A stretch of 64,000 bases of DNA. It comes from Rhyzopertha dominica (taxonomy: Eukaryota; Arthropoda; Insecta; Coleoptera; Bostrichidae). This document shows positions 23,701-37,260 of this stretch, piece by piece. The DNA lies in the NCBI GenBank assembly GCA_025024175.1, contig QCXZ01000064.1, positions 4,712,001 through 4,776,000 of the forward strand, read 5' to 3'. Every line of letters begins with the position of its first letter. Position 1 is the stretch's first letter. The translations under genes and the position numbers were made by a program. The notes beneath the pieces are model-generated. The model had not been told where the DNA came from, ran no database searches, and saw only the letters and a program-made list of their open reading frames with translations.

Positions 23701-25662
23701 ACTTAACAACAGACATTATAGGCTGTACTTGCAATATATTATGCGTTTGAAATACAATTCTGCTTTACATTATGTATTGGCATTCTAGACATAACTGCAT
23801 TAGGATTAGCAGGAACACACCTCGATTTACCGATACAAAGGTTTCATAAACTTTGTGGTTGCATTCGCAGTCTGTTGGCTAACAAGTGTTGAAAAAAACG
23901 TAAATGTAAATAAACTTCGTCTGGCAATAATAAACAGCACATAACAGTTTCACTTTCGTAGTTATCAGATCTAGTAACTTCAGGTCATTTTAACTTTTCG
24001 AAGACTTGTTTCAAAAATTTTATACTTGAAATAAATCATATCAGCTATTTCTTACTAAGCTTCTTGTGTATTGTAACTTCTGTATCACTTCTAGTTTGCT
24101 AACTTCTTACTTTGTCTGTTAAGATGCGATATTCGTTTGATACCTTCTACCCAGTTTTTTTACCTAGATATAGCTCACATACTGGAAATTAGATAATCAT
24201 TTATATTTTAGTTTGACGAGTTCTAAGACTGTAATGGCACGCATTTTTGAAGAAATCATATAAAATATAATATAATAGAATAACAAAATTATGTTTAGGA
24301 CAAATAGGAATCTACCAATGAGTGGAAAACTGAAAACTTTAAAACGGAACTATTTCAGCAAGACTGGTTAGAAGAATGGAAATGTAGAAAGAGAAGAAAA
24401 ACCNCAGAAGAAACAGCATAAATTAAGAAGGANCTATTTTGCTGACGACCAAAAAGTACTTCATTTAAGTGTATTCGAAATAAAGGGAAATAGTTTAGTT
24501 GAAATGTATAATTATTTTGCTTATAAACCATACTTTTCTATATGAAAGAATGCTTCTGAAGTTGGGCTATCTTTGCACTTTAAGCTGCTGTTATCAAGTG
24601 CCAACACTAGAAGTCGTTGCACACGCCCCATTAAAGAGCAAACATTCCTTATACGGGGTGTGTTCTGGCATGTTTAATCAACAATCACAATATCAGCCTT
24701 TGTGTGCACGCCATATGCGGCATTATAGTAGGCAAGCCTCATTAACATGCATCGGTTTGAACTACACTTCCGCTTTTTGAATGTACCTATAATTTAATAT
24801 TCAGTCTGATGAATAGTACTCTCCGACTTTCTACCGTAGGTTGGTACCTACTTAATCTGCGCACGTCTGCATCAGTAAAATGCTTAGTCAGCCATATGGC
24901 TTCCTGTATAGCTGTTGATGTAGAGCAGGAATTAGGATAGGTCGCAATTTACAACTGCTAATGAGTTGTGTGGGTTCGCCTCTTTTTCGATATGATCACT
25001 GTGTTCTAAATATTCTTGAAACTGTATTGTCAACGACTTTCGCGCAGAAGGGGTTTTCACAAACCTTTATATAGGTTTAATTAACTCAGTAAGCTCTTTT
25101 TTCAATGTCCAGCTCTCGACTTTATTTAGGAAATTTATAACAGGGAAAGTATATGCAACAAACGGTTATAAGTGAATCATAAGACGAATCTTTCAAAATA
25201 ATATCAATTTTACGGTGCCTTGTCTTGCAAAAAAGCTTTTCAAAATACCCTGTAATTTGTGCCTCTTATATTTTTGTTTTTAATATTAATTTTCATTTAA
25301 CAAAACCGATGAAACACGTTTAAATTCTACCCTACAAACACCACGAAATACAGACAGGCAGTGTTATTCATAAGAAATCCTCTAAACACCAATATTTTCG
25401 AATGTTTGCATATAATTAATTAATTATTCAAAATCCCTTCTGAAAGTGAGTATGTGTGAATATTACTTAGATTTTGTGTGCCCGACATTCCAAAATTAAT
25501 CTCTTATTTATAACTTTTTTCCCATAATTTTAATTTCTTCCTAATTCATTTCATCTTTAAGTAAACTATAAAGGTTTGTACCCTTTTTGATATTGGATCA
25601 GCTATGCTGACCTTCATTTCATCGTGTTCACTCTTATGCTTCTTCCTCTTGTATACCGTTCT
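23701..25662. other. No gene recognised
   Basis: AT-rich non-coding sequence with N positions at 24404 and 24433. A 93-codon frame (24499-24780) has no recognisable motif. Confidence 0.45.
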
Positions 25663-25663
25663 G

Positions 25664-27479
25664 TTTCTCAATATCTTCTTGTGTCTGCTACACCTACTTA
25701 TGATTCAAGAACTGTTCTGTCCATCGGTGTTTTTTTTACTGCTCATACTACATTGTTAACCCAAAAGAATGGAAGTTTATAAAGTAGCTGAAATGTTAAA
25801 AACAAGATATAATTTGCAACAGATATAAAAAGAATGTAAAAAGTAAAAACCATCAAGTTCTTCCAAGTTCTGCCTGATATATAAACAACAGATTGTAATC
25901 ATCGCTGCAAAAAACAGCTAATCTTGATTCTATTTTCTGTATTGCTTGGGTGTATATGGAAGTTATATGTTTTTACGATCCAATAAGTAGTCATTTTGAG
26001 AACGATTTATCCATTGCAACATAATAACTGTTCCTGAAAGCGCAGATGTTTCAAAATGCAAATATCAGATAACAATTTCGGTATAACTTAAACTCAGTAT
26101 TATTTTTATAGGTGTTATCCACATTCCAATAGATAACATACTTATACAAGCATAGCATAAATACCACGATAAAACTATTTCAAAATAACTATCATAAAAC
26201 GATCCCGCTATTAGTTATATAAAAAGGAATGCAGAAATACCCGTACTTTTCCAAAATCCTCATTTGGGAATTTGATAATACTCCTTAACTGAAAATTTTA
26301 AAGATTTAATTGCTAGATAAGTAAATGAGGGGAACTTATATATTTAGTCACGCATATCTGCCTTTATAGCTGCCCGTTATGAGCTACAAATTTAATTAAC
26401 TGTTACAAAATAAGTTGTAATTTGTAACTGCAGGGGACATGTACTGAAACAACACGTTCGTAAGTAATATCCTTTCACTTCTCTGTGCGAAGGCAATTGG
26501 TAACGCTTTTGTACGTCTGGAGTGTCTCTCTGTTAGTAAGGTACTAAAATATTAGTAATTGCAGTAAAATCCATTAGGCAGATTTGTTTTTCTGCAAAAA
26601 TCTTTCCACATTTAGCAGTCTTCATGTGATACTGACAATTGAAGGGTGCATTGTATAAAACTTGTAGTATTAAATATAAAAATATTTGTTCGTGAGCATT
26701 ATTTTTTTGCACTTAGATACATATTTTCTCTTAATCTTAGGGAGTGCATTTTAGTTGGAATACACCCTTCATGGCCTGAATGTTTCGGCTATATACAAAA
26801 AGTACCACAGTGTCTTTTCAAGGCCTACTTTCTCCATTTTAACATCTGGTGTAATTGGTATGCATAACGTAATAAAGAAGGTTTCTTTGTGTAGTATGAA
26901 ATCTTGTTGCAATACATCAATAGCTGTCATTATTTTGTGACAATTATAGTCCTAGACAAAGCAAAAACCATAATGTTTTTAGTTACCCCTTGTAAAATCA
27001 GATCGCGCTTTTTTAAAGACTTATTATCTGACAGATTTTCGTTTGGCAAAACAATGTTCTAATTAATAATGTAGGTTTATGTTCTATGCAGGACATTTAG
27101 ATAACTTATTTTATTTGAAGACCATTTACTAATGCTATTTATCTACTCATATTTTTTTTACTGTTATATATATTATAACTAGATATTGCTATAGATCAAA
27201 GTATATTCCAAGATTTCCCTGAGAATAACGTATGTCACCTTTCCTGTCATCTAAATGCGTGATTTCTGCTTTGCATAATGATCTTCGTCGAGATATTTAT
27301 ATAATCTGATCGCGCAAATCTCAAAACGAGACATGCCAATATTTATCGAAATCAAAATATAAACAAATCGACAATTTATCGCACAATCAAAGAATGTGAA
27401 AAAGGGATACCATGTATAAACATTGCTATAAAAGCGGTCGGGTAACTTCATAGCGAAAACTGGCGAGAAAATTTAATGT
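25664..27479. other. No gene recognised (within duplicated segment)
   Basis: AT-rich; repeated open frames such as 26646-26867 occur only because the segment itself is repeated. No domain is recognised. Confidence 0.45.
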
Positions 27480-28030
27480 TGGACAGAGCACTCCGTCTAG
27501 GACCCTATCAAGTAAGAATATGGTATTACGAAATGGCGAAGAGCTCCAAAACACATAGAGGTTCAATTAGAGAGAATTCCGAGATGTTGCTTCGCGTTGA
27601 GAATTCGTCAACAAGTTAATTGTGATGGACGACGAAAAATATTTTTCATTGCGTAACAGTGAGATGAAGGGAATGATGGTTTTTACGCAGACGACAACGA
27701 GAATGTCCCTAATGATGTTAAATTTAAAAGCAAATAAAATTTTTGTATGGTGTGCCATTTCTGAGGCTGGCTTCATCTCGCAGCCCTACATTGGTGCTGC
27801 TCGGGGCGATTGGTAATGAGTTCAAAAACGTCAGCTTTGTACCAAAAAGAGACAATTCCTCTAGCCTGCCCCGGGCTCGCCCATTTGAAGAGTTCTGGGC
27901 AATATTCAGTCGGAAGGTCTATAATAATGGATGAGAAGCAGAAAACGAAGAACAATGGCGCCACCATATTTCTAGAGAATTAGGGAAATCGACGGTGTCA
28001 AAGAATGATGCAGCTCGTTAGAGGAAAACT
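27480..28030 (+). pseudogene. Transposase relic of an insect Tc1/mariner-related family
   Basis: Plus-strand frames give a short N-terminal part (DRALRLGPYQVR), the first catalytic region VVMDDEKYFSLRNSEMKG, then FVWCAISEAGFISQPYIGAA, and after a jump NVSFVPKRDN, LPRARPFEEFWAIFSRKVY and RMMQLVRGKL-like C-terminus. The section with the second catalytic Asp is missing between about 27812 and 27826. Stops and shifts are present. The second copy is at 39075-39625 and a partial inverted copy at 35108-35480. Confidence 0.7.
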
Positions 28031-30638
28031 GAGGCAAATAGAAAATAACGGTCTCTTCGCGGTTATATGAATTTTTTTATAGGTATAGTAAGAAAGGATA
28101 GTAAAACGAGTTTGTTTAAAAATTTGATACAAATATAAAACTATTTTTATGAGCATTTCCAGCATGTAAGTTTTGGAATCATACGTTATTGAGGAAATGT
28201 TAGGTATTTCCATACCTCTTATGTATTTACGAAATCAGCAATTGAGTATGTGGTACTTTTGCTATTTGAGACAGAAATTGATTTGAAAATCGGAAGAATG
28301 CTGATATTTTAATTACAAAACGCTATTATTTGTGCTTGACTCGACAATCGTGTAACGACTAATTGCGTGATATATCAAAAGCTTTTTTGCTTGCGTTTGT
28401 TAATTAATATTCCTCGTTGTCTTACCACCAAAAAATGAGGAAGCTATCAACAGGTGATGCGGCTGACATTTCGAGACGCCAGCTGAAAACAACCCGTCAT
28501 TCTAATGACGAATACATTTACAAAACAGCACGAATCTGAGTAAGCACACCGACAAAAACATTGTGGAAACCTGTAAAATGCATAAAAATTCAAGGGCATA
28601 TATAGGTACAATCAACACCTAATGCAAAATTAAGTTGGCGTAATAACGTCTGCCGATATTTTTAGCACATCATACATATATTTTTAGCAAGTTTATACAA
28701 ATCTAACTTGACAAGTGGGAATATTATAATACGCAAAGGCATGACATTAGCTAATTAGCTTCGCATAAGCGTGCGTTTTCGTTTTTATAGCATACGTTTT
28801 GCTTCATTTGGAATTCAAACGCAGAACTATTTTTGGTTTGCCAGTTGCATAATTTCACAATATAGCGCAAATCACGTGTTTCTCTAGCTAGATAGTGGGT
28901 TACAAATGCACTGTCACATTTGGAACAATGTCGTTAGGAAAATCTGAATGGTCATTAAGTCCCTTTTAATGTAATTACATTAACATAGGAATTTTAGGCA
29001 GGACCTGTTGTGGTAATTATAAAATTGCTGAAATTCACCGTCTGTTTGGATTATGCAGGCTTTTATCAATGGATGTGTGTAGAGTGACTTCATGATAGGC
29101 TACGTATCCACTATAGTGTTAAACCATTCATTTTGGGAATTTTTTTGTCAACATCACGTTTAGAGATATCCGTAACACTTATTAAGAATTATTGTGCTGA
29201 TTGTATCACTGTGCATACTAGCGGTTTTATTGCTATAGATTTCTTAGCAAATCAGTTATCTAAGATTCAAGGGATTCCAGAACGATGAGTAGTGTATTAT
29301 TTCTGTGGTACCTAAATGCTTTATCTTAGTTTCTGACTGGATTTATGACCTTAATGTCGTTACTTTTTATTTGTTTCAAGGTTTTTCAGAGATAACGACA
29401 CATTTACTTCTAAAATTGTCCGTCACATACATTTGAATTCCACTTTGACTTTGCTGGTTTATCGTATAGTTTTCATTCAGATGCGATACTTCACGGATAA
29501 TATGTTTTATACAATGCTTCAATGATGTGTAGTATTACTCAACTTCGTTCTAAATTTTAAAGGGGTATTTGACTTGAAGACTATGATGGTTACGGTCTTA
29601 CGATGAAAGAGGCACTAAATCTATTAAGAAATCAATGCTGTAAAAGGTCTTAAACACAGTGTATCTTTGTATACACTTTAGAGAACAGGATCAAGTGGTT
29701 GAAGTCTTCTTAAGGTAAGAATTCCAGACCTGTTGAATACATTAGCAGTACTAAATAATTTTGGGTTTATCAGAACAGTCGTTTTCTTCAAACCATCCTA
29801 TTTCTTCTTCTAAAATTAATGTCGATTTTGGTTGTCAAGGTATGTTCTCCTGCCTAACTTGCTATAAAGTGTATGTTTTTACTGGATTAAGCAGCAAGTG
29901 ATGTAAATTGTGGAAATATTCATTTTGGACTTTTCTCCCATTACCGTGGGGTACTAGTGAAAATCACGGCTAGCTTGGGAAAATTGTTTTGATCTCATCT
30001 CCACGCACTAAACAGAGCAAACGCTAATACTGATTCGCGATGGAATAAAAGTGTGGACTACATTTAATTTTTGTAGAAAATGAAGTTTTTGCAACGGGAA
30101 TGTTATTTTTTAGCCCTGATCAATCCACTTGACCTACGACTAGTTTCGACCTATTAGGGCTCGTCAGTCACTAGGTCGATCCCTATCACAGCTATAGATC
30201 GCCGAGCTCGCAGAGTTTCGCTTAGATGGCACTGAGGGCATCGGCTCTCGCATACAGTAAGCAGGTCGTCTACACTCTAATTTCAGGAAGAAGTGTTGTC
30301 AGACGCAGAGATTTGTCCCCTACTCATAGGGATTATTTCTCAAAGTAGGGACGTAGGGGAGAATTTTTTGAAATCTTCGTTATAAAGGGCTTTTAAGCTA
30401 ACATATTTTTTTCAAAATCACACGTGCTTTTTATATTTATTATTGGCAAAAAAACAGAACGATTTATTATAACTAATTTGATGAGTATTGGCAAAGGACG
30501 AGCTTTCTTCGTTGACAATTTGATTTGGAATGTGAATTGTCGATCGCCAATCTACCTCTTATTTTAAAGATAAAATATCTTCAATTCAATACAGTAGTAA
30601 CTATGTAGAAGTACGCGAGAAGCATTGTCTTGTATATA
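28031..30638. other. Non-coding stretch with possible LTR-element scraps
   Basis: No intact gene. Around 29036-29150 the plus strand reads FTVCLDYAGFYQW and further RT-like residues with stops, possibly a badly decayed LTR-retrotransposon polymerase, but I could not confirm it. The hammerhead-like motif at 30131-30177 is listed separately. Confidence 0.35.
30131..30177 (-). ncRNA. Hammerhead-ribozyme-like motif
   Basis: On the minus strand the conserved core CTGACGAG (30167-30160) is followed by a stem-loop and CGAAAC (30148-30143), then a 2-nt loop and the cleavage triplet GTC (30140-30138). Stem II (GCCCT/AGGTC) has one mismatch. Stem III would be only two pairs, as reported for the hammerheads of Penelope-like retroelements and retrozymes. 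Stem I comes from GACCTA (30177-30172) and TAGGTC (30136-30131), with unpaired bases next to the core. Activity is not shown and the pairing next to the cleavage site is weak. Confidence 0.55.
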
Positions 30639-32085
30639 CAGGATGTTTCACGAATGATAATGACCCTGACGAAATTAAAAATGCAACCGAAATTACATTC
30701 TCATAGCCAATATGGTTATTTTACATAATGGTATTATTTTAAAAATAAATTGGGAATCCATGACGGCTATGCACTATGGTTCCTGTCACTGCATTTATTA
30801 AACGTTACAATGTATTGAAATGATGAAAAAACAGATATGATTTTGATTTATGGTGAATGCAAGAAAAATGCTTCCGCTACTGCCTGTTTATACAGACATC
30901 GTTTTCCAAATGGAAGAGCTCCTGCCGATACAATTTTCAAGAGATTTGAATTAACTTTAAGGACAAACTGGCCACCACTGAAAAAGTCAAGAGGAAGAAC
31001 AGCAACAGGTTCTGACAATGAAATTAGAGTATTGGAAATGATTGACGAAAATCCTTATATTAGTCAAAAGGTAGTCTCAGGGGCAACCGGTATTAGTCTG
31101 TCTTCAGTACACCGAATAATTAAAGGCAATCAATTTCATCTGTATCACTTGCAATTGGTTCAGGCCTTAAAGGAGACAATTATCCTAAAAGACTTCTTGT
31201 AACTTTTTTCGGGAAGACCAAAATTTGATTGTGAGATTTTATGACAACATTTGCTTCTAAGATGAAGCAAGTTTTTCTAATAATGGTGGAGTTAACAAAC
31301 ATAACATGCATTATTATGCGCAAGAAAATCCACGTTGGATTCGAGAAGGACATTTTCAAACTCTACTCGATGAATGTCTGGTGCGGAATATTGGGGAATC
31401 AAATTGTTGGGCCTTATTTTTTTCGCGATAGTTGAAACGGCAATACTAATCTAAATTTTCTAAGAAACATTTTACCGACACTTCTCTAAAATGTAAATTT
31501 ACAAGTAAGACAAGATCTATGCTTCAACAAGATGGGGCACCTGCACATTATCATAGAATAGTGCGAAATCGTCTTGATTTGGTTTTGCCTAACCGATGGA
31601 TAGGAAGAGAGGAAGAGGTTCAATTAATCCTTGACCACCGAGAAGCCCGGACCTTACTCCTTCGGATTTTTTTCTGTGGGAATGGTAAAAGAGCAAGTAT
31701 ACCAAACATCAGTTGAAAGTGTGGAACATTTAGAAAATAAAATACGTGATGCATGTAGATCCATCACTCCAGAAATGTTAATGCATGTTAAAAGATCGTT
31801 TTGGGCACGAATTCAAGCTTGTGAAAACAGCGGAGGGCGACATTTTGAGCATTTATTACATTAATGTTATTAAATAAACATTTTTCAAAAATAAAATTTG
31901 TTTTACAATACCGAATTTACTTAAAGCAAATGATTGAAGCTTATGTCAAAATTTACGAATTTATATACCTCTCTACGTTTTATATTTTTTAAGACGATGA
32001 ACAATTATCTATGTTACCTCTGCAAATGTATTTTGGGTTGCATTTTTAATTTCGTCAGAGTCATTATCATTCGTGAAACATCCTG
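30639..32085 (+). mobile_element. DD41D mariner-type transposon, 1447 bp
   Basis: The ends CAGGATGTTTCACGAATGAT (30639) and the inverted form finishing at 32085 give repeats of about 62 bp. TA precedes the left end; TG follows the right end, so the target duplication has one change. It is the same family as 16062-17400 but retains a longer 5' coding region. Confidence 0.85.
30837..31864 (+). pseudogene. DD41D transposase, broken
   Basis: The N-terminal frame (30837-31202) starts ILIYGECKKNASATACLYRH and includes two helix-turn-helix segments (VLEMIDENPYIS, ATGISLSSVHRIIKG). The first catalytic region has a stop just before its Asp (CF*DEASF near 31257). The C-terminal region reads LQQDGAPAHYH, WIGR and, in another frame, VKEQVYQTSVESVEHLENKI to HFEHLLH; an in-frame 4-base insertion-like change near 31610 breaks the PPRSPD stretch. 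The protein is not functional. Confidence 0.85.
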
Positions 32086-33816
32086 TGTTATACTTAGCAT
32101 TTCGTCGCTAGACCGTCCTTTGTTTGAAAGCAAAATATTCCTTTTTGTACCTCTTTCCTGTTTTTCGGGTAATAATGCCAGAGATGCTTCATTGGCTTGT
32201 TCCAGTACAGTACAGTACAGTACAAACAGTTGTGGTAGACGTTTAATACGAAAAACACGGCAAAACTTTGAGAGCAAAACCCTCACATAGAAACGAGAAA
32301 ACATGCTTCTAGATTTATAAATTTTTGTTCCTTTCAAGTCTTTTTCTTGCTGGGCGGTAGAAAAAATATGTGTGTTACCTACACTGGAAGAAGGTGCCTT
32401 TTCTTCCCTTGATGGTTACTGCCCTCGACAACACTCTACATCAAGGTGCAGTGGTGCGCCACTGACCNAACTCGTGGGNCATAAATCGCAGTGCTTTGAA
32501 GAAGGCACNTTTACCGGCTCCGGGGCCTCTATCATCANCAGTCCACCCACCCGATGCAATGAGCAGTTCGTGAGAGGTCGCTTTTTACAGATTTTTTTAA
32601 AAACCAACCCTATGGCGGTGCAACGCGAATAAATCGAGCATTCCTTGTACGGCGGTGCCAAGTTTAGAAGAAATCATGTAGGCAACTATTTTTTTAACAT
32701 GTTTTCCATCACTGGTAATACATGTATACTTTTCAATCCTCTTGCGATTACGTAAGATGGAACATTCAACTTCTGGAGGTGAAACGTTGTTTACTGTAAC
32801 CAATTCGTTCATTCGTAACAATAGTTTTGTACAAGTCTTTTTATCTATCTCTGGATAAAAATGTAACACGTAAGATCTAGTGAGCTGGCTTGGCACCGAA
32901 ATAAACTTCCTCTACACATCCAATAATCTTGTGCTTAAACGGTCATGCACATTTTCGAGAAAATGCGCAGAGCAACCATCGTTGTTGAAACCACATATTT
33001 CTTCTGGTTACCAGCAAATAATAAACTACGTTCTATTCTTAGAAAATTTCAAACAGCTCTATTTAATTGTATACAAAACGGATCAGACTTTTCACCTATT
33101 TTTGTGATCAACTATATGTATTTCTCAGCTGATCACAGTCAGCGAGTTAGAAATAGAGTTTTCTTCACATATCTGTTTTAACCAGTGGCAATAATTTTTC
33201 TTTGCATCATACTCCGAGTCTGATGTAAGGACATTTGATTTGGATGTACTTAATTATTTCTCATTTAAGATAATCCCACATGCAGTGCAGTTTGCCTGGT
33301 CCCTAGTTCTGGATTTCTCTTTACATAAACAAGCATTTTTGTAATATTGTTGTATAATGGCTTTAACCCTTTCGAATATCTTAATTATCAAGATAAGTAA
33401 CAACATATGATTGTTCTGTAATACATGCGTTTTGAAAACAAGAAAATAAAAATAAACATAAAACAGGCAGCAACAACAAACTTTAAAGCGTAAAATTTAG
33501 TAAATCAATAAGTTTTGTTTCCATGACAAATTTGATTTATTCAAAATATGTAGATGTAGTTGTTGTTAAGGTGCGTTTAGATACTTTATAAATATGTTGG
33601 AGTTGCATAGGCTGGTACAAATTTATAACCCCATAAGATGATTATTGTTATTGTCATGCCGAACAAGCCGTCTGGTGGCTGTGCTAGAAGTTTGAAATTA
33701 TTTTTGGTGACTTCTATTATCTATCTATCCATAATTTTTTTAAGAATTTTTTTCTTAAGCTTCTAAGTCGAAGCAATCCCGCTTGTCGAGCTACACCTTC
33801 TACCTATATAGTTAGA
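32086..33816. other. No recognised gene; unexplained open frame
   Basis: A 99-codon minus frame (32597-32896; MPSQLTRSYVLHFYP, VQGMLDLFALHRHR) is kept in both copies because the segment is duplicated; I do not recognise it. The tract CAGTACAGTACAGTACA at about 32208-32224 is a small ACAGT-type tandem repeat. N positions lie at 32468-32538. Confidence 0.4.
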
Positions 33817-34915
33817 CTAGAAAGTTACAAGTACAAGCTGGTTGTTTCCATGCAAGATAAACGTCTTGGCTGCGAACCCAAAAAGGGTATTGGACACACA
33901 ATAAGAAAAGGAGCGACAAAAAAAGGTGTGCATATGAGTTGGAATCAACAGAATATCTTTTCTGCGTATATTAATACTGTGTACATCTCTCCTAAACGTA
34001 ATTTTATCATGTAGATTTCTACGTGATCTCATATCCAACCAAGGTACTAAACCTGAGTCTGTGATTATCATGATGTACTTTCGTTCGCCCAAAAATTAAG
34101 CGTAAACAAGAATTTTATACGACTTGGATCCTCCTTCAATCGGCATAATCCAAGCAAGTCCATAGACACTATCAGCAAAGTTAGACAAAGAAAGGACCAT
34201 AACATCACACAGATATACTTTTTGTTGTAAATTTAGTAGGCGACGGATATAAATAATATCAGATAATTGCAGTAGAGAATGTACATGCGTACTAAAACGC
34301 AATCTATTATCGATCCATAAACCCAAACTTTTAGCACATCTGACAATTTCCAAATTCTGACCATGTACCTTAACATGTAAGTTCGTAACTAATCCAGTGT
34401 ACCAGGGGGAGGTAGGAGACATACAAAATACGATTGCTTTCGACTTAGACGGATTTAAGGACAAAGAATGGTCCATTTGCTTGCTATCCAAAATAGTATT
34501 TTTCTCGGAATAATAAATAACTTGAGTATCACCGACATAAGTATGGCATTCACCATGTCGAATAACACCAGCAAGAACAGACCTATATAAAGTAAAAAGT
34601 ATAGGACCCAGAAGAGATCCCTGTGGGACACCACAAGTTACACCAAATGGTTCCGATAGAACGTCACCAATTTTAACAATCTGAACCCTATCTGACAGAT
34701 AACTTTTGAAATAATTTCAATGCATCGGTCCCTATGCCTAGATGATGCAAGATAGCCGTAAGTAGGCAATGGTTAAGGGGATTAAAGGTTCTAGAATAAT
34801 CTAAAGTACCAGAAAACAAACTTTTCTAACGTCTAGGGCTGATAGGATATTATCCGCAACGTTCTGTTGCTCGTTCTTACATAGTGAAGGCGTGAACCCA
34901 CTGATACACATTTCC
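33817..34915 (-). pseudogene. Jockey-like RT fragment (first copy)
   Basis: This is the same RT as at 45417-46502. Here single-base length differences at about 34712, 34806 and 34886 break the frame, so only 34491-34096 and 34092-33817 stay open. The content is described under the second copy. Confidence 0.8.
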
Positions 34916-35007
34916 ATATCTACAGTTGCAGATTTCTGAAAGAAAATTGTCAAATTATCTTGGATGAAATCGCCGCATCACATATTATCCACAATATGCC
35001 GAATTTC

Positions 35008-35107
35008 NNNNNNNNNNNNNNNNNNNNNNNNNNNNNNNNNNNNNNNNNNNNNNNNNNNNNNNNNNNNNNNNNNNNNNNNNNNNNNNNNNNNNNNNNNNNN
35101 NNNNNNN
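35008..35107. other. Assembly gap, exactly 100 N
   Basis: A run of 100 N, the conventional size for a scaffold join of unknown length. The sequence left of it ends inside a mariner fragment whose continuation is found at 46601. Confidence 0.99.
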
Positions 35108-37260
35108 AAGCTGACGTTTTTGAACTCATTACCAATCGCCCCGAGCAGCACCAATGTAGGGCTGCGAGATGAAGCCAGCCTCAGAAATGGCACACCATAC
35201 AAAAATTTTATTTGCTTTTAATTTAACATCATTAGGGACATTTCTCGTTGTCGTCTGCGTAAAAACCATCATTCCCTTCATCTCACTGTTACGCAATGAA
35301 AAATATTTTTCGTCGTCCATCACAATTAACTTGTTGACGAATTCTCAACGCGAAGCAACATCTCGGAATTCTCTCTAATTGAACCTCTATGTGTTTGGAG
35401 CTCTTCGCCATTTCGTAATACCATATTCTTACTTGATAGGGTCCTAGACGGAGTGCTCTGTCCAACATTAAATTTTCTCGCCAGTTTTCGCTATGAAGTT
35501 ACCCGACCGCTTTTATAGCAATGTTTATACATGGTATCCCTTTTTCACATTCTTTGATTGTGCGATAAATTGTCGATTTGTTTATATTTTGATTTCGATA
35601 AATATTGGCATGTCTCGTTTTGAGATTTGCGCGATCAGATTATATAAATATCTCGACGAAGATCATTATGCAAAGCAGAAATCACGCATTTAGATGACAG
35701 GAAAGGTGACATACGTTATTCTCAGGGAAATCTTGGAATATACTTTTGATCTATAGCAATATCTAGTTATAATATATATAACAGTAAAAAAAATATGAGT
35801 AGATAAATAGCATTAGTAAATGGTCTTCAAATAAAATAAGTTATCTAAATGTCCTGCATAGAACATAAACCTACATTATTAATTAGAACATTGTTTTGCC
35901 AAACGAAAATCTGTCAGATAATAAGTCTTTAAAAAAGCGCGATCTGATTTTACAAGGGGTAACTAAAAAACATTATGGTTTTTGCTTTGTCTAGGACTAT
36001 AATTGTCACAAAATAATGACAGCTATTGATGTATTGCAACAAGATTTCATACTACACAAAGAAACCTTCTTTATTACGTTATGCATACCAATTACACCAG
36101 ATGTTAAAATGGAGAAAGTAGGCCTTGAAAAGACACTGTGGTACTTTTTGTATATAGCCGAAACATTCAGGCCATGAAGGGTGTATTCCAACTAAAATGC
36201 ACTCCCTAAGATTAAGAGAAAATATGTATCTAAGTGCAAAAAAATAATGCTCACGAACAAATATTTTTATATTTAATACTACAAGTTTTATACAATGCAC
36301 CCTTTCAATTGTCAGTATCACATGAAGACTGCTAAATGTGGAAAGATTTTTGCAGAAAAACAAATCTGCCTAATGGATTTTACTGCAATTACTAATATTT
36401 TAGTACCTTACTAACAGAGAGACACTCCAGACGTACAAAAGCGTTACCAATTGCCTTCGCACAGAGAAGTGAAAGGATATTACTTACGAACGTGTTGTGT
36501 TTCAGTACATGTCCCCTGCAGTTACAAATTACAACTTATTTTGTAACAGTTAATTAAATTTGTAGCTCATAACGGGCAGCTATAAAGGCAGATATGCGTG
36601 ACTAAATATATAAGTTCCCCTCATTTACTTATCTAGCAATTAAATCTTTAAAATTTTCAGTTAAGGAGTATTATCAAATTCCCAAATGAGGATTTTGGAA
36701 AAGTACGGGTATTTTCTGCATTCCTTTTTATATAACTAATAGCGGGATCGTTTTATGATAGTTATTTTGAAATAGTTTTATCGTGGTATTTATGCTATGC
36801 TTGTATAAGTATGTTATCTATTGGAATGTGGATAACACCTATAAAAATAATACTGAGTTTAAGTTATACCGAAATTGTTATCTGATATTTGCATTTTGAA
36901 ACATCTGCGCTTTCAGGAACAGTTATTATGTTGCAATGGATAAATCGTTCTCAAAATGACTACTTATTGGATCGTAAAAACATATAACTTCCATATACAC
37001 CCAAGCAATACAGAAAATAGAATCAGATTAGCTGTTTTTTGCAGCGATGATTACAATCTGTTGTTTTATATATCAGGCAGAACTTGGAAGAACTTGATGG
37101 TTTTTACTTTTTACATTCTTTTTATATCTGTTGCAAATTATATCTTGTTTTTAACATTTCAGCTACTTTATAAACTTCCATTCTTTTGGGTTAACAATGT
37201 AGTATGAGCAGTAAAAAAAACACCGATGGACAGAACAGTTCTTGAATCATAAGTAGGTGT
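35108..37260 (-). repeat. 2.15-kb inverted copy of 25690-27837
   Basis: Base 35108 pairs with 27837 and base 37260 with 25690, near-identical throughout. Together with the direct copy beginning at 37259 it makes a palindrome with arms of about 2150 bp (35108-37260 and 37286-39433) around a 25-bp spacer. It contains the inverted end of the transposase relic at 35108-35480; all open frames in it are duplicates. Confidence 0.95.

Larger units (their letters stand above)
25663..35007 (+). repeat. 9.3-kb segment, first copy of a direct duplication
   Basis: Base 25663 onward matches 37259 onward, and the match runs to 35007 = 46600, where this copy is cut by a 100-N gap. Differences are almost all single-base homopolymer length changes plus ambiguous N calls that exist only in this copy (for example 32468, 32479, 32509, 32538). 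That pattern is expected of two assemblies of the same locus rather than of an old duplication. Confidence 0.95.

Noticed and set aside
24499..24780. 93-codon plus-strand frame
   Set aside because: No motif, no flanking signals; consistent with chance in this AT-rich DNA.
32208..32224. CAGTA tandem tract
   Set aside because: Only about three to four units; a simple microsatellite without further interest.
26646..36363. Repeated open frames of 61-94 codons (26646-26867, 26755-26940, 36006-36191, 36079-36363)
   Set aside because: They recur only because the segment is duplicated and inverted; two overlapping frames are open at once and no domain is recognisable.
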